From the NCBI GenBank assembly GCA_004380135.1, contig QXCR01000041.1, forward strand, positions 124,001 through 188,000: 64,000 nt of DNA, in the 5' to 3' direction. A model generated the notes under the pieces. It saw only the letters and a program-made list of their open reading frames with translations, searched no databases and had not been told where the DNA came from. Position numbers and translations under genes: made by a program. This DNA is from Stemphylium vesicarium. Taxonomy: Eukaryota > Ascomycota > Dothideomycetes > Pleosporales > Pleosporaceae. Within the stretch, counting starts at the first letter, position 1, and the number at the start of each line of letters is the position of its first letter. This document shows positions 24,635-35,688 of the stretch, one piece after another.

Positions 24635-25340
24635 CTAGTATGCATATGGCCCAGAGGGTCGGGGGAATCCAACGTGTTGGCCTGGCGGTGTGGGCACTGG
24701 AGGCGGCTGATGCATCACTCTGTTGAGTGCCATGTGCCCGCCAGGCACTGAGCCCTCTCTATCTCGCCGCTTCTTCTTCTTCTGTTCTTTGACGCCATAT
24801 CCTATATCCGCATAGCCTGCCGCGGCAAAAGGTGGTTCGACGACTTCTCGAGAATGGTCGTCTGGCAGCCTGAGTTCAACAAGGCTGTAGAAGTAATCCA
24901 AGACCTCCGGGTAGCGAAGGACCGATGCTCGCCAGTCAGCGTCGATACCGCGCTTTAGCTCTGCGTGCGCTTCCGCGATCTGTGTCTGGAGCGTCGCGAC
25001 GTACATTGGATGGATGGGTGGATGGCCTGAGTATCGCATGTAGACTTCGTAGTGCGGTAGAGAGGCGAGGTACGCTGAATGAGCTTGCTTGCGGGTCGAT
25101 GTCAAACGTTCGAACGCATTCAAGATATGCTGACGCGCATGGTTGATCACCCAGTCTCTACAACATAGTCAGCATTCGTTTCCATGAGAGCCAGCATCCA
25201 TCATACCGTATCTCGCCCATTCGCTCTTCCATAGCACGCTGCTCAGCCTGCTTGACGGCAATCTGTAGCCGATCCGACTCGCACGAGCATTCTGGATAGG
25301 GCGGTGCATTGCAGATGGCGCAGTTCGGAGCTGCATCCAT
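24635..25340 (-). CDS. Uncharacterised CxxC-containing conserved fungal protein
   Basis: Two exons, complement(24635..25157, 25207..25340), give 218 residues after removal of a 49 bp intron; the join reads EIRDWVINHARQHI. The N-terminus has Cys in the pattern CAICNAPPYPECSC, which could bind a metal ion, followed by a helical QAEQRAMEERM segment. The middle, roughly residues 45-150, is predicted helical and rich in aromatic residues (YEVYMRYSGHPPIHPMYV). The end is proline/glycine-rich with a KKKKRR cluster that may direct it to the nucleus. I do not recognise a named family; the compact structure and clean splice support a true gene of unknown function. Confidence 0.75.
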
Positions 25341-27351
25341 TTCATACGTAGCAATTTGGTGAGCCAGTGCTGATCATGGTCGGTCCAGAGTGGGCCGTAC
25401 ACTGTTCGGGGGTGGATTCAGTGCTCGCTGTGGGCACAGAACGAGGCTTTGATCTGGGGTGAGGTCTGTTTTAAGACTGGTGAAGGCGGATGCTCGCGCT
25501 TGGATAGTCAGGCACAGGCGGTGACGACTGACAAGTGACATATTACATGACGAGCTTAGTGGATGCCAGACGCGTGAATTGGCTAGTTTCGTGCAGCTTA
25601 TGGAATGATCGATGGATTGGGCAGACTTGGGATGCGTTATGAGTTGGCAGAATCGCTAAGATCCGCTCAACCACCAGCATCGGTGTATGCCAAGCCTAAT
25701 TGCTTCTAATTGTGCGCTGCATTGAGCGAAACCTATGCACAAGTCGATATTAAACCTTCACCGTCTCATGTCAACCGAGTGTCGTGGCTGCTGTGAGCGT
25801 GCGTGTCCGAAGTCAGTTGTCCATGGTCTCACCTACTTACCCCGCCTCCGCTTCCAGCCTTGCCGACCCCTCCTCCCTCCACCTCGAATATGTCTGATGA
25901 GGATGACAAGGGTTCGACTCTCCATATTTCTGCCCAAACCCAACTGTCTGTACCCTCGGAGAACACCCAAGTAGCATAATGATTGCAAGGTGGAACCTGA
26001 GACTGTGAGCGCACACCGTAGTGTCAAGCGGCTGTCCAGCACAGGCGCGCCATCGGAAGGCTCCGATTCGAACAGTTTACAACTCTTCTTGCAGCTACCG
26101 GGCACACTCTGGCTCTGCTTTGTATGATATCTTCCACCCTAAGATCCTTTGCTGGGAAGTTGTCTGGGACTTACAGGAGGAAACAGGGTGGCTCAATGCC
26201 ATCGGACAATTGTCTTTCAAGTAATGCAGACGGTGCGTTTGGGTATGACTTTCACATGTAGAAATGGGGAATGGTTCGGGTAGAAGAGCACCGCTTCTGC
26301 ACGCAACGCGCGCCTCTCAAGTGCAGGGGCCTGACGTCATTCTATCGTCCCCGATGGAATCGGCGTCCTTCCTCAACTGATCTTGACGCGCTTCTCGCAC
26401 ACCAAGACGCAGTCATCCATGGTTCACAACCTTAGAAAGTCCGTCAATGCACGCCGAACACACGTGATCGACCGTCTCGTACGGGCCCAGTTCAGCCGAG
26501 ACCGCTCTTTCTTCGCCCTCTAGTGCTGTAAGCTTTCCGATAAACGGTGTGGTCATTCACCCAGATGACCGTGATACACAATGTGCACGTGTCCCGGTCC
26601 ATCGCCTTTTTCTACGGCTATGACTGTCGGTTTCGCTTCCTCCACAGTGCATTTCCGGCGGTTTCCCCATTGCAAACTTGGCTTTTCCCGAATGGCCTGC
26701 CGTCTTCTAGATTTTCGTTGCCCGGTTGCAAGCCCTCACTGACCTAGTGAACGACCGCCGCCGGGATTATGCGTCGTGCAGAGCCGAAGTGGGGTTGTCA
26801 GCTCAGCCTGCTGGGGTACAATAGCCCGGTATGAATCAACTCGTAAATTTTAGGTGTCGCAACTTTCTGCGGCTTTGGAGGCGCCCCACGAATCGCCAAT
26901 ATCAAGGAGCAAGTCAAAGGAAAATCACAAAACACAATGTGAATGCGAAGCTTCAAATAGAAAGTCTTAACAGCGATGCAAAGTGCGCAGACCGATATCA
27001 TGTTTAATGACTCAGCTGTATTGCAGCGTTCTCAATCGCGCGCCTGGCCCACCCTAAGCGCAAGATGGCCAATCCCCATGATCCTGCGTGCCGCACAGAC
27101 TGCGCCCTTCAACTCGACATTCTTCAGAATTAGGCTTAGCGGCTGAAGGAAGTGTGTGGTGCTTCCTTTGGGATGGTCCTAGGATGAGTCCAAGCCATGA
27201 GTCTACTTAGCTTCCATCATCCCGCGACTACAACTCACGCCTTATTGTCAAATTTGTCCAGAGGGCGTTTACTTGTCTTTCCATCCGTCGCAGATCATTG
27301 GACAGCGACCAACACGAACCAGTGTTGCTTGCGAGATCCAGGCCCGCCAGT
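25341..27351. other. Divergent promoter region, 2.0 kb
   Basis: It separates the CxxC gene (minus) from the homeodomain factor (plus). No open frame here carries a domain. The long region upstream of the transcription factor is likely regulatory. Confidence 0.5.
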
Positions 27352-30300
27352 ATGGCTACGCCCAATGCAGCCTTCGATATGGCAGACTTTGTCGATTTCG
27401 GAGATGCAAGCATGCCAGGTGTAACACAAGAGACAGACCTCAACGCCATGGAGCCGTCGTTAGATGAGACGTGAGTGCACAAGCCATCTTTCCCCATCCA
27501 CTACTACCGAACATGAGGCCCGAGCACCTCGGCATTGCTTTGCACGATTGTGCATCTTAACATAAGATTCTTTTTTGCTTGTTTCTAATAAACTGTAGTC
27601 ACAAATTGGGCGGGGACAACTCTGCAGATGCTCAGCCTGTTAGCACCGACTTCAACACCGACTTCAGCAGTTGGCTGCCACGATACCAGAAGCCTGCTCA
27701 TCCTTGCGAATACTGCCGGTCAAGGTCTCTCGAATGTTTCATCTACAACGTCGACGGCACCAAGCAGTCGGGATGTTCGCCATGCAACGCTTTGTTCCGA
27801 CCCTGCAGCTTCAGCAATCCACAGAGAGTGCCTGAGTTGAAGCAGAGGACAGCCCTCGACACATTAGATGTTGTGGCTGAGAATGATACGCGTCACTTTG
27901 GTGGGCTTACTGGCAAGAGGCAGATGCGATCACTTGGTCACGTCGGCCCCCTAGAGGGTGATAACGAGGGCGAGCAGGGTCCTAAAAAGGGCACTGCTGT
28001 ATCTCGCTTCCCACGAGCCGCTGTTAAGATCCTAAAGGATTGGATGTTGATACATATCGACCATCCCTACCCGAACGACGAGGAAAAGGAGGCGTTGAAG
28101 CAGCAGACGGGACTTTCTGTTGGCCAGATCTCGAACTGGATGGCGAACACCCGACGAAGGCAGAAGGCACGACCCAAGCGCAGTGCATCCCCGAGCATTC
28201 GGCCATCAACAGAGATTATCAATATTCCAGCAGGCAAGACCTGGGATACTATGAGTACGTATACCGACCCTGAGTTCAGTCGATCTCATAAAACTCTGGC
28301 GTCCAAGACTGCCGGAAGGTTCATGGCCTTCCGCGTAGGTGACGGGCGTCCAGATAATGAGCCCGGGAACTCAGATACTGCCACTTTCTTTCAAGTGCCA
28401 GTTTTACAGCAGCAGGAATGTTTCGGTTAACTCTCGGTAGATCCGTTCGAACGATGGAAGCACTCTCCTCCTGAGAACGAACCGGCGCCCCTCAACGCTA
28501 TCGCCCAGGCCGTTGAAACATTCGATTTACCGGAATCTGCCAGCCAGAGTAGCAGTTACCGCAAAGATGTTTCCAACGACAGTACTGGCAGCTTTTCCGT
28601 CTTCAAAGCGCCTTCCATCTCCTCTCTGGAGACGGGTCTCACGAAGATGTCCTCTGGCTCCTTGGGTTCCCGTGACTCAGCCTATTCATACGGCTCACGG
28701 CACTCCCTTGGTTCTATAAACAGCCTGAAAGCGAAGGAGAGGCGCAGGCGTCGACGACTTCCTACCCGAGCGCCAAAGGCCAGCCCAGAGGATGGAAAAC
28801 GGCCTTTCCAGTGCACATTTTGCACTGACAATTTCAAGTCCAAATATGACTGGTATGTAACTTTCTTTGAACTGTAAAGAGATGGCGATGGGTAGAACCC
28901 GCGTACTTCGCTTACGATCTCATCCTTCATCGGCTAGCAAACATAGTGCCGGTGTCTAGACATCTTGCTAATGCAGAACAGGTCTCGTCACGAGAAGAGC
29001 CTTCATCTATCCCTTGAGAAGTGGCTTTGCGCACCTCTTGGAGAGATCGTCGCCGACAAAGCTACCGGAAAGCCCAAGTGTGTATACTGCGACGAGCTAG
29101 ACCCCAGCGCCGAACATCTAGCGACGCACAACCATACTGCTTGCTTTGAAAAAGGCCCCGAGTCTCGAACTTTCTACCGGAAAGACCATCTTCGACAACA
29201 TCTACGGCTCATGCATGGCTGCAAGATGACTGGAAGCATGGAGACGTGGAAGTCCGAAGCACAATACATCAAATCCCGCTGTGGATTTTGCGGTATGAAC
29301 TTTGACAAATGGCAAGACCGTGTCGATCATCTTTCGAAAGAATTCCGCAATGGAGCCAACATGAAGGACTGGAAAGGCTGCCGAGGCTTGGACCCCCATG
29401 TTGCAATACACGTGACCAATGCGATGCCGCCATATCTCATCGCCAACGAGAGCAAATCACCCTTCCCTTTCTCTGCGAGCAACTCTTCAAGCCTAAAGGT
29501 ACGTACCGGCGTCCTCAATACGCGGGCCCATTCCAAGGTCAAGAAGCCTTGTGATACTTTGTGAAGTACAACAGCTGACCCATCAATAGCAACTCAACCT
29601 ATCGCTCGAAAGCAAAGACCTTGAATACCTCCTACCCAACAACGCTTCGAACGATCTCTCTATAGCCTACCAAGATGGCAAAGATCCTTCAACAGTGGGA
29701 CCAATCGTTCTAACAACACCGAAAGACTATTATACGTCTGAGTCGCCCGACCATAACGCCAACGCGACATGTTGGGAGATTCTCACACTGCGACTTGGAC
29801 GATTCGCTCGGGAACATATCGAGAAGCATGGTGGGGGCTCTTTGACCGACGAGATGTTGCAGGTTGAGTCGCGTCGTATTCTATATGGCGATGACGACCC
29901 GTGGAATCAAACCTCCGCTGACAATCCCGAGTGGCTTAATCTATTCAAGAAAGCGCACGGGATCGATGCAAAAGCTCCAGTTAAAGGTAATTTATCTATC
30001 ACATTCCTCTCTCATGAAGCGCTGTTATACCAACTATCTCACAGGTATCAACTCGCAACACGAAGTGTACGAAGATCTCGGTATCAATTCGGGCTCAGCC
30101 GTCGACTCTAGTTTCAACGCCGACAACTTCAATTTCAATTGCGAAAATCTTCCCGAGAATGACCCTTTACGAGCACTGTCATTCGAATGCTCGCTTTCCG
30201 GCTCGTTGGGCCATATCAAAGGCCATGCGCGACAGCTTTCATCGGGGCGTCAGACACCCTACAGTGTACCAGGACTGACGGGGTCACCTACGTCATCGGC

Positions 30301-30808
30301 ATCCTTCGCCCCAGTAACAACAACAGCAAGCCCAGACAATCTGATGGGCGTCTACGAGCCCATCTCAGAGCTAGTATGCACTACCACAGGCGGCCCCTGT
30401 CTTGGTGAGCAAGGCGAACTAGGCTTTGCCACTACGAACGCCGGTTCGCCAAAAAGGAGGTACTGGCTCGATGAAGGGAACGCACACCTGGCGCCTTTCC
30501 CATCGAATCCCAACCAACAACAAAAGCAGCCCGTGTATCAGTGCACAAACTTTTGTCTCAGGTCGTCCGAGCTCCTCAACCAGCAGGCTTGTACTGCGGC
30601 GAGCAATCCCGCCACCGACGATTTCCAGCTCCCCTCGTGGGACCAGATCCCTGAGCATCTGCAGAATCTGACCAGTAGCGCTGAATACAACGCTTCGGGT
30701 GTTAGCACATCGGCTGCGGAAGGGGATATGTCGTTGCCGTGGGATGATACTATGGACTTTGCGATGGATATGGATATGGATTTGAACATGGATCTGACTC
30801 AGCTGTGA
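27352..30808 (+). CDS. Transcription factor with Zn2Cys6-like cluster, TALE homeodomain and C2H2 fingers
   Basis: Six exons, 27352..27470, 27599..28254, 28441..28852, 28982..29498, 29590..29986 and 30045..30808, give 954 residues. Residues 76-109 hold six Cys spaced C-x2-C-x6-C-x12-C-x2-C-x6-C, the spacing of a fungal binuclear zinc cluster. A TALE homeodomain follows at about 170-232, with the three-residue-loop HPYPND and recognition helix ISNWMANTRRRQ (Trp220, Asn223, Arg225). After a Ser-rich linker a classical C2H2 finger, FQCTFC to H-x4-H, is split by intron 3. Further Cys/His clusters resemble degenerate fingers (CVYC...HLRQHLRLMHGC and CGFCGMNFDKW). The C-terminus is acidic and Met/Asp-rich, a possible activation region. 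Known relatives are annotated in fungi as homeobox-C2H2 factors, with roles in development. Exon 2/3 (186 bp intron) is the least certain junction. Confidence 0.82.
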
Positions 30809-31431
30809 GGCCGATGGGAAGACGGGTCTCTGATTCATTATCTTTCGCCCTTTTTCCTCGTTTTTGGTCGGGTTGGATGGGGGCGTTACTCTTGGGTCAA
30901 AACATCTTAGCTTGGTCTCTTCTTCCAATGTCATGACATGATGAGTTTATCCTGGTTCTAATGACTATAATGACTATAATGTGTCGCAATACATACCTAT
31001 CCACTTGCCGTCGCATCGTTGAAAGAGTTCTCCCCTTATTGGTATCATCTCTATCTGATACTTGGGTTCTCAGTCGCCAAATGGAAAAGGCAGTCAATGT
31101 TGATGCAGTATTGCACCGTCACTCGCGAAGTCCTTCCACGCTGTCCGACACTTACCTCAATCGTTTTTTCCAAACAGCTTATGGCGATTCATTTCCGTGG
31201 TCATTGTTACACAATGATGCACCCGCCTCCTCATCACCATGTACGTAGCCGCAAACAGACCGCATACTCCACCGTGTGATCCACAACACTACCACATCAA
31301 ACAGCACAGCATCTACTTTCACCAGACTTGGTCTTTCCACCCCTTCTTTCGTTCTCAGCTAGACTGCTGTATCGGCACATCACCCGATGTTGTAATAGTT
31401 GCAATCCTAGTGGCGACTATACAAAACCTCG
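30809..31431. other. 3' spacer before tRNA gene
   Basis: Likely 3' untranslated sequence of the transcription factor. A short direct duplication (TGACTATAA twice, about 30962-30980) is the only structure noticed. Confidence 0.5.
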
Positions 31432-31512
31432 GGCGTTGTGGCGGAGTGGTTATCGCGCAAGACTTGAAATCTTGTTCCCTTGGGAGCGTCAGTTCGAATC
31501 TGGCCAACGTCG
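31432..31512 (+). tRNA. tRNA-Ser (UGA anticodon)
   Basis: A full cloverleaf folds by eye over 81 bases. The acceptor stem GGCGTTG pairs with CAACGTC (one G-U), leaving discriminator G at 31512. The anticodon stem CAAGA/TCTTG closes loop CTTGAAA with anticodon TGA, reading UCN serine codons. A long variable arm with TCCC/GGGA pairing identifies the type II serine class. The T arm GTCAG/CTGGC closes loop TTCGAAT, which also supplies the internal B box. There is no intron. It lies between the 3' ends of two converging protein genes. Confidence 0.96.
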
Positions 31513-31513
31513 T

Positions 31514-31520
31514 CTTTTTT
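31514..31520 (+). terminator. RNA polymerase III terminator
   Basis: A run of six T directly after the tRNA 3' end (31515-31520) is the standard Pol III stop signal. Confidence 0.85.
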
Positions 31521-31718
31521 GCTGCTGTCATGTTCGTGAATGTTGTTGCGAATAGTGTGCTGTTGTGTAAGGGTGCGGTGTGGAAGCAATGGGTGTGGGG
31601 TGCATGATGACGTTGCTCAGGATAGTGTGATGATCATGAGTAATCTAGAGAACATCCCGACTATGGATTCATTCATTGGATCAATTATTTTAGTTTTTGA
31701 TTACATACCAGGTGTGCT

Positions 31719-33126
31719 TTATAGCTGATCAGCGCTGACCTTTTGTACAATGATACCCGACGAAGCACCACCTCCGTTGCAGATGACGGCGGCTCCGTAC
31801 TGTCCATCCTTCAGCTGATGCAGTAAGGTGACCAAGATCCTGCTTCCAGAGCTACCGAGCGCGTGTCCCAGCGCGATGGCACCACCTCTCGGGTTCACGT
31901 TGTCGGTACCGAGACCGAGGATCTTGGCGTTGGCCTTGATGACCGCAGCAAAGGCCTCGTTGAACTCCCAGATGGAGATGTCTTCTTTGGAAAGGCCGGA
32001 TTGAGCAAGGAGCTTCTCGACACAAGATGCAGGTGCGATAGGGAAGTCGATGGGGTCTGTGCAGTGTTAGCAAAACTGTAAAGATTGATTGAGGGGTGCA
32101 ATGAACATACCAACAGCAGCATCAGCGTAGGTGACAACCTTGGCCAGTACGCGACTGTCCTTGCCGTACTTTTGCGCAATCTCCTTGCTTCCAAGGATCA
32201 ATGCTGATGCGCCGTCACTCAGAGGCGAACTGTTCGCCGCTGTGACGGAGCCGTCTGGTCCCTTCTCGAAAGCCGGCTTCAGGGTTGGGACCTTTTCCAG
32301 CTTAAGCTTGTTGTACTGCTCGTCTTCGGAGATGACAGTCTCGCCCTTCCTAGACTTCACGGTAACAGGTACGATCTCGTCCTTGAAGAGCCCGTCCTTG
32401 TATGCCTGCTTCGCGCGCTTGTACGTCTCGATCGCGTAGTCGTCCTGGTCCTGCCTGGAGACTTGGTACTTCTTAGCAGTGTTCTCTGCACAGTTGCCCA
32501 TGTGAATCTGGTTGTAGGCATCCCAAAGGCCGTCTGAGATCAGACCGTCTTCCAACTTTTGATGTCCGAATGCCGGTTGCTGGCTTGCCCTGTTGAGATA
32601 GTATGGGACTCTCGTCATGTTCTCCATTCCTCCTGCGACTTGCGCTTCCGCTTGTCCGAGCTCGATGGTCGATGCAGCGATGTTGACAGCCTTGAGACCG
32701 GATGCGCATACTTTGTTGATCGTGGTGGCCTCGATGTTCGTGGGTAGACCGGCGAAGATGGCAGCTTGTCGTGCTGGCGCTTGTCCGACACCTCCTGACA
32801 GCACATTGCCCATGTATACGGCATCTATCGATGAGACTGGGACCTTTGACTTCTCAAGAGCGGACTTGATCGCGGTGGCGCCAAGCTGTGTCGCGGACAC
32901 TGTCGTGAAGTTGCCATTGAACTGACGTGTAATTAGCATCTGTAGTCACCTGGAATGCAACCCTACTCACCACTGCAGTCGGTGTTCGACTGGCACTTAT
33001 AATGTATGCATCTCGGATCTCCTTCCTTTGGGGCGCGGAACTGCTGAATTGTCTTTGGATGCTAGCCAGGCGTTGTTGGGGCCGTGAGGCCATTCTCATG
33101 GATGTGCGGAGGGCAGCGGAAGACAT
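31719..33126 (-). CDS. ERG10: Acetyl-CoA C-acetyltransferase, probably mitochondrial (Erg10 type)
   Basis: Three exons, complement(31719..32056, 32111..32921, 32971..33126), give 434 residues. Introns of 54 and 49 bp restore the frame. The enzyme condenses two acetyl-CoA to acetoacetyl-CoA, or cleaves it; the product feeds mevalonate and sterol synthesis or ketone and isoleucine breakdown. The active-site residues are visible: nucleophile Cys124 in NKVCASG, His387 in ALGHALG, and Cys415 in CNGGGAS, with NEAF at 355-358. The first 33 residues are rich in Arg and Ser with no acid (SSAALRTSMRMASRPQQR), which reads as a mitochondrial presequence; this favours the mitochondrial paralogue over the cytosolic sterol enzyme. 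Length fits biosynthetic thiolases. Transcribed toward the tRNA and the transcription factor. Confidence 0.93.
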
Positions 33127-34438
33127 GGTGACGATGTTTTCCTGGCAAAATTCGACAGTGTTTAGAATGCGGAGAAAAGGACTCTAACGAGTCGAAGCGT
33201 GGCTATCACATGGCGGCAGGCGTTCCGCGGGCGTGTCAAATGCGGGCGGAATGTGGAGGAATAACGCCCCAGCGTTTAGGCCGAGGTTCGGCAGTGCACG
33301 GCACCGACCGGCTTAAGCCGTTTCGCTGGGCGAATCCATCTCACTGAATATTCACTTCAAGAACTCTTAAGGTGAGATTGGATTGCGTTTCCCTTGAGGA
33401 TTGTATTGGTCAAGAAATTCTCCATCCTCTTGGCCTATGTTGAATTGGTGCTTGTCCCCTTATGCTTTCGACTTCACCGAAACCTGACATTGCGCTCATC
33501 CGTAGTGTCGTATCAATACCTAGGTGATCATGTATGCTTCCCACCGAGAGATCGCCTTTGTTTCGCTCCAAAACTGCGGTTTGTTGATCCTGCGCTTCTT
33601 CTCAATGATCGTACAGCCTGAGTCATCTGAATCTTGTTTTGACCCCGGGTACTAAACTACCTAGATACCTAGGGAGGAGGATACAAAACCCATTTCTTTT
33701 ACGGCGACTTGCTCACATGTTTGCGGCAATACCTACTGGGTATCGTGACATCTAACTTGGAATGACTACAGTCACCCGCGCAATGAAAACTGACGGGTCT
33801 GTCGTAGGAACACCCGTTTCACGCTTTGTGAATGCCTTTCTGCCACAACAGTATTGGCGCGCGATCGTTGTTCTGCTCACCGGTCAAATTCCGCCAGTCA
33901 CGCGTTTCCCCATAGTTCCAATATGGTATCCTTTCCGTTCCCGTTTCGTCCTTTTTTTTGTGTCTGTTCTTCATTCAAGTGACAGCACGGATAGTTGCGC
34001 AGTTTGTAACCGCATTAGAAGCGTACTACTCCAAGCAGCTTTTGTACAACTTTCACAGGCGGGGCTCGGCTATGGTCCATCGGGCCCAAGAATTCATCAG
34101 CAAAAAGAGTACGTCAGAGTTCATATCTAAAGCAGGATCATGGGGATGTGCGCATACGAGTGGCATGCTGCTATACCGAAAGTCGGGCACGGGACCCCTC
34201 ATGGGGGTAGTATCATGGCACAGATTTCCAAGGCCCCATAGCTCCGGTCCCAACATTGAACACAAGAACGGCAGAGGGCACAATTGGCTTGAAGGGGCTT
34301 TTTCATAATGTATAAGAAGAGGTGGAGAGTGCCAGGTGATGCCGAAGAGCCCAAGCAGTTCAATCAAGCATCAACAAGATCAAACTCTTCATCCACACAG
34401 GCTTCTCATACCTTTGTTCGATTTTCACCACCAACAAA
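33127..34438. other. Divergent promoter region, 1.3 kb
   Basis: Between the thiolase (minus) and the secreted protein (plus). No recognisable gene. A TATA-like element sits near the right end. Confidence 0.5.
34311..34317 (+). promoter_or_regulatory. TATA-like box of the BYS1-like gene
   Basis: TATAAGA lies 122 bp before the ATG at 34439. The intervening CA-rich leader with CATC and ACAA runs looks like a short 5' untranslated region. This fits an inducible, strongly expressed gene. Confidence 0.5.
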
Positions 34439-34918
34439 ATGCATTTGTCAACCATTGTCGGCGGTCTTGCCCTCTCGGCCAGCACCGCTTTCGCAGCCCA
34501 TGCCGTCGTTCGTAACAAGTGTGGCTTCCCTGTCTACGTGACATCCGTTCAGACATCGCAGGATCCAATTCAGAAGATCTTGTCCGGCAGAATATTCTCT
34601 GAGAACCAGAAACCGGTGGTCAACCGTACCGGCGTTGCAGTCAAAATCGCCAAAGCAGAAGCAGATCTTGCCAAGGTCGCGCCCGTCCTGGTCATGGCAT
34701 ACTCCTGGAGCGAGCAAAGCGGTCTTTACTACAGCCTCAGCACCCAGGACGGCTTCAACTTTAAGGGCGAAAAGATTCGCATCCACAACCCCGAAGGCAA
34801 ACCCTTGGAGGAGATTGTCTGGGTTGGCGAGCCGAAGCCGGCCCGCACTGCTGCGTACCTTGGAGGCGAGGCAGACCTAACACTTGAGCTCTGCGATGAT
34901 TTCGCTAAACGCTTCTGA
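34439..34918 (+). CDS. Small secreted BYS1-like protein
   Basis: An intronless frame gives 159 residues. The first 19 or so form a clear signal peptide (MHLSTIV, hydrophobic core GGLALSASTA, cleavage near AFA-AHA). The mature start NKCGFPVYVTSVQ matches the pattern of the BYS1 family, named for a yeast-phase protein of Blastomyces and related to thaumatin-like folds. Only two cysteines remain in the mature chain, Cys28 and Cys152, so a single disulfide tying the ends together is likely. One N-glycosylation sequon, NRT, is present. The remainder is beta-rich (LVMAYSWSEQSGLYYSLS). Family members are secreted or wall-associated and of unclear function; a role as an effector is only a possibility. 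Confidence 0.82.
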   Translation: MHLSTIVGGLALSASTAFAAHAVVRNKCGFPVYVTSVQTSQDPIQKILSGRIFSENQKPVVNRTGVAVKIAKAEADLAKVAPVLVMAYSWSEQSGLYYSLSTQDGFNFKGEKIRIHNPEGKPLEEIVWVGEPKPARTAAYLGGEADLTLELCDDFAKRF

Positions 34919-35688
34919 AAGAACGGCGAAGGTGCTTGGGGGGAAATTATGGCTTTACGGAGGAGGCGGATGTTCGTATTGTTGGCGGGCGATGGTATTA
35001 ACGCTGAGGAGAATGAAAACGCGTGAAACGAGCAATAGCTCCAAAAGACCAGCCAAGCCGGCATATTGTGTATTTACCATTTCCATAGTCATAATCGCAA
35101 TGTTGAATCGATCTACCATTTCATTTCGACAGCCGTTCTCTCAAGCATTTCCATGTCCGACACGGCGCAAGCCGACTGGGACATGACGGTTCGAAAACAA
35201 GATGCTGATGTGCCTGAATATGTTCAGTAAATCGACCAGGGATAGCTTTAGATGCAAAGCGCTTGGTATGTGTCCATATATGGAGTGCAACATGAAAGGT
35301 CCGTGATTCGTCGTATCGTCAGGAGTACTTGGCCTGCAAGTTATTCGGGTAGAAGTCGGTGGTCGGTGATACACCACGCGGGCGCTAGACCCTGTTCGTA
35401 TGCTTCAAGTGATGCGATGCGAACGTTCGATTGCCGAACTAATTCACTCTTGCAAACCAAACCTTGGTATCCACCCACCACATGGCTCCAACTGGGTGAT
35501 CATCATCAGTCAAGCAGGCGCAATCTTTTCTTTTCCAGTGCTTCATAGCCGGTACATTTGAGTCTCATTTGTAGCAGAGTACTTCGCAACGCCCATAAGG
35601 GACTCTCACAACACCCTGCGGCTATCGCCTCCCAGACGAACAAGACCAAGCGCATCCCCGATACCGCACGGAAAACTTGCCTATCGCC
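34919..35688. other. Spacer between plus-strand genes
   Basis: It holds the 3' region of the secreted-protein gene and the promoter of the next gene. Small frames here show no domain. Confidence 0.5.

Noticed and set aside
33127..35688. Possible secondary-metabolite or effector cluster around the secreted protein
   Set aside because: Neighbours are a thiolase, a chromatin subunit and a chaperone; no synthase, transporter or tailoring enzyme is present.
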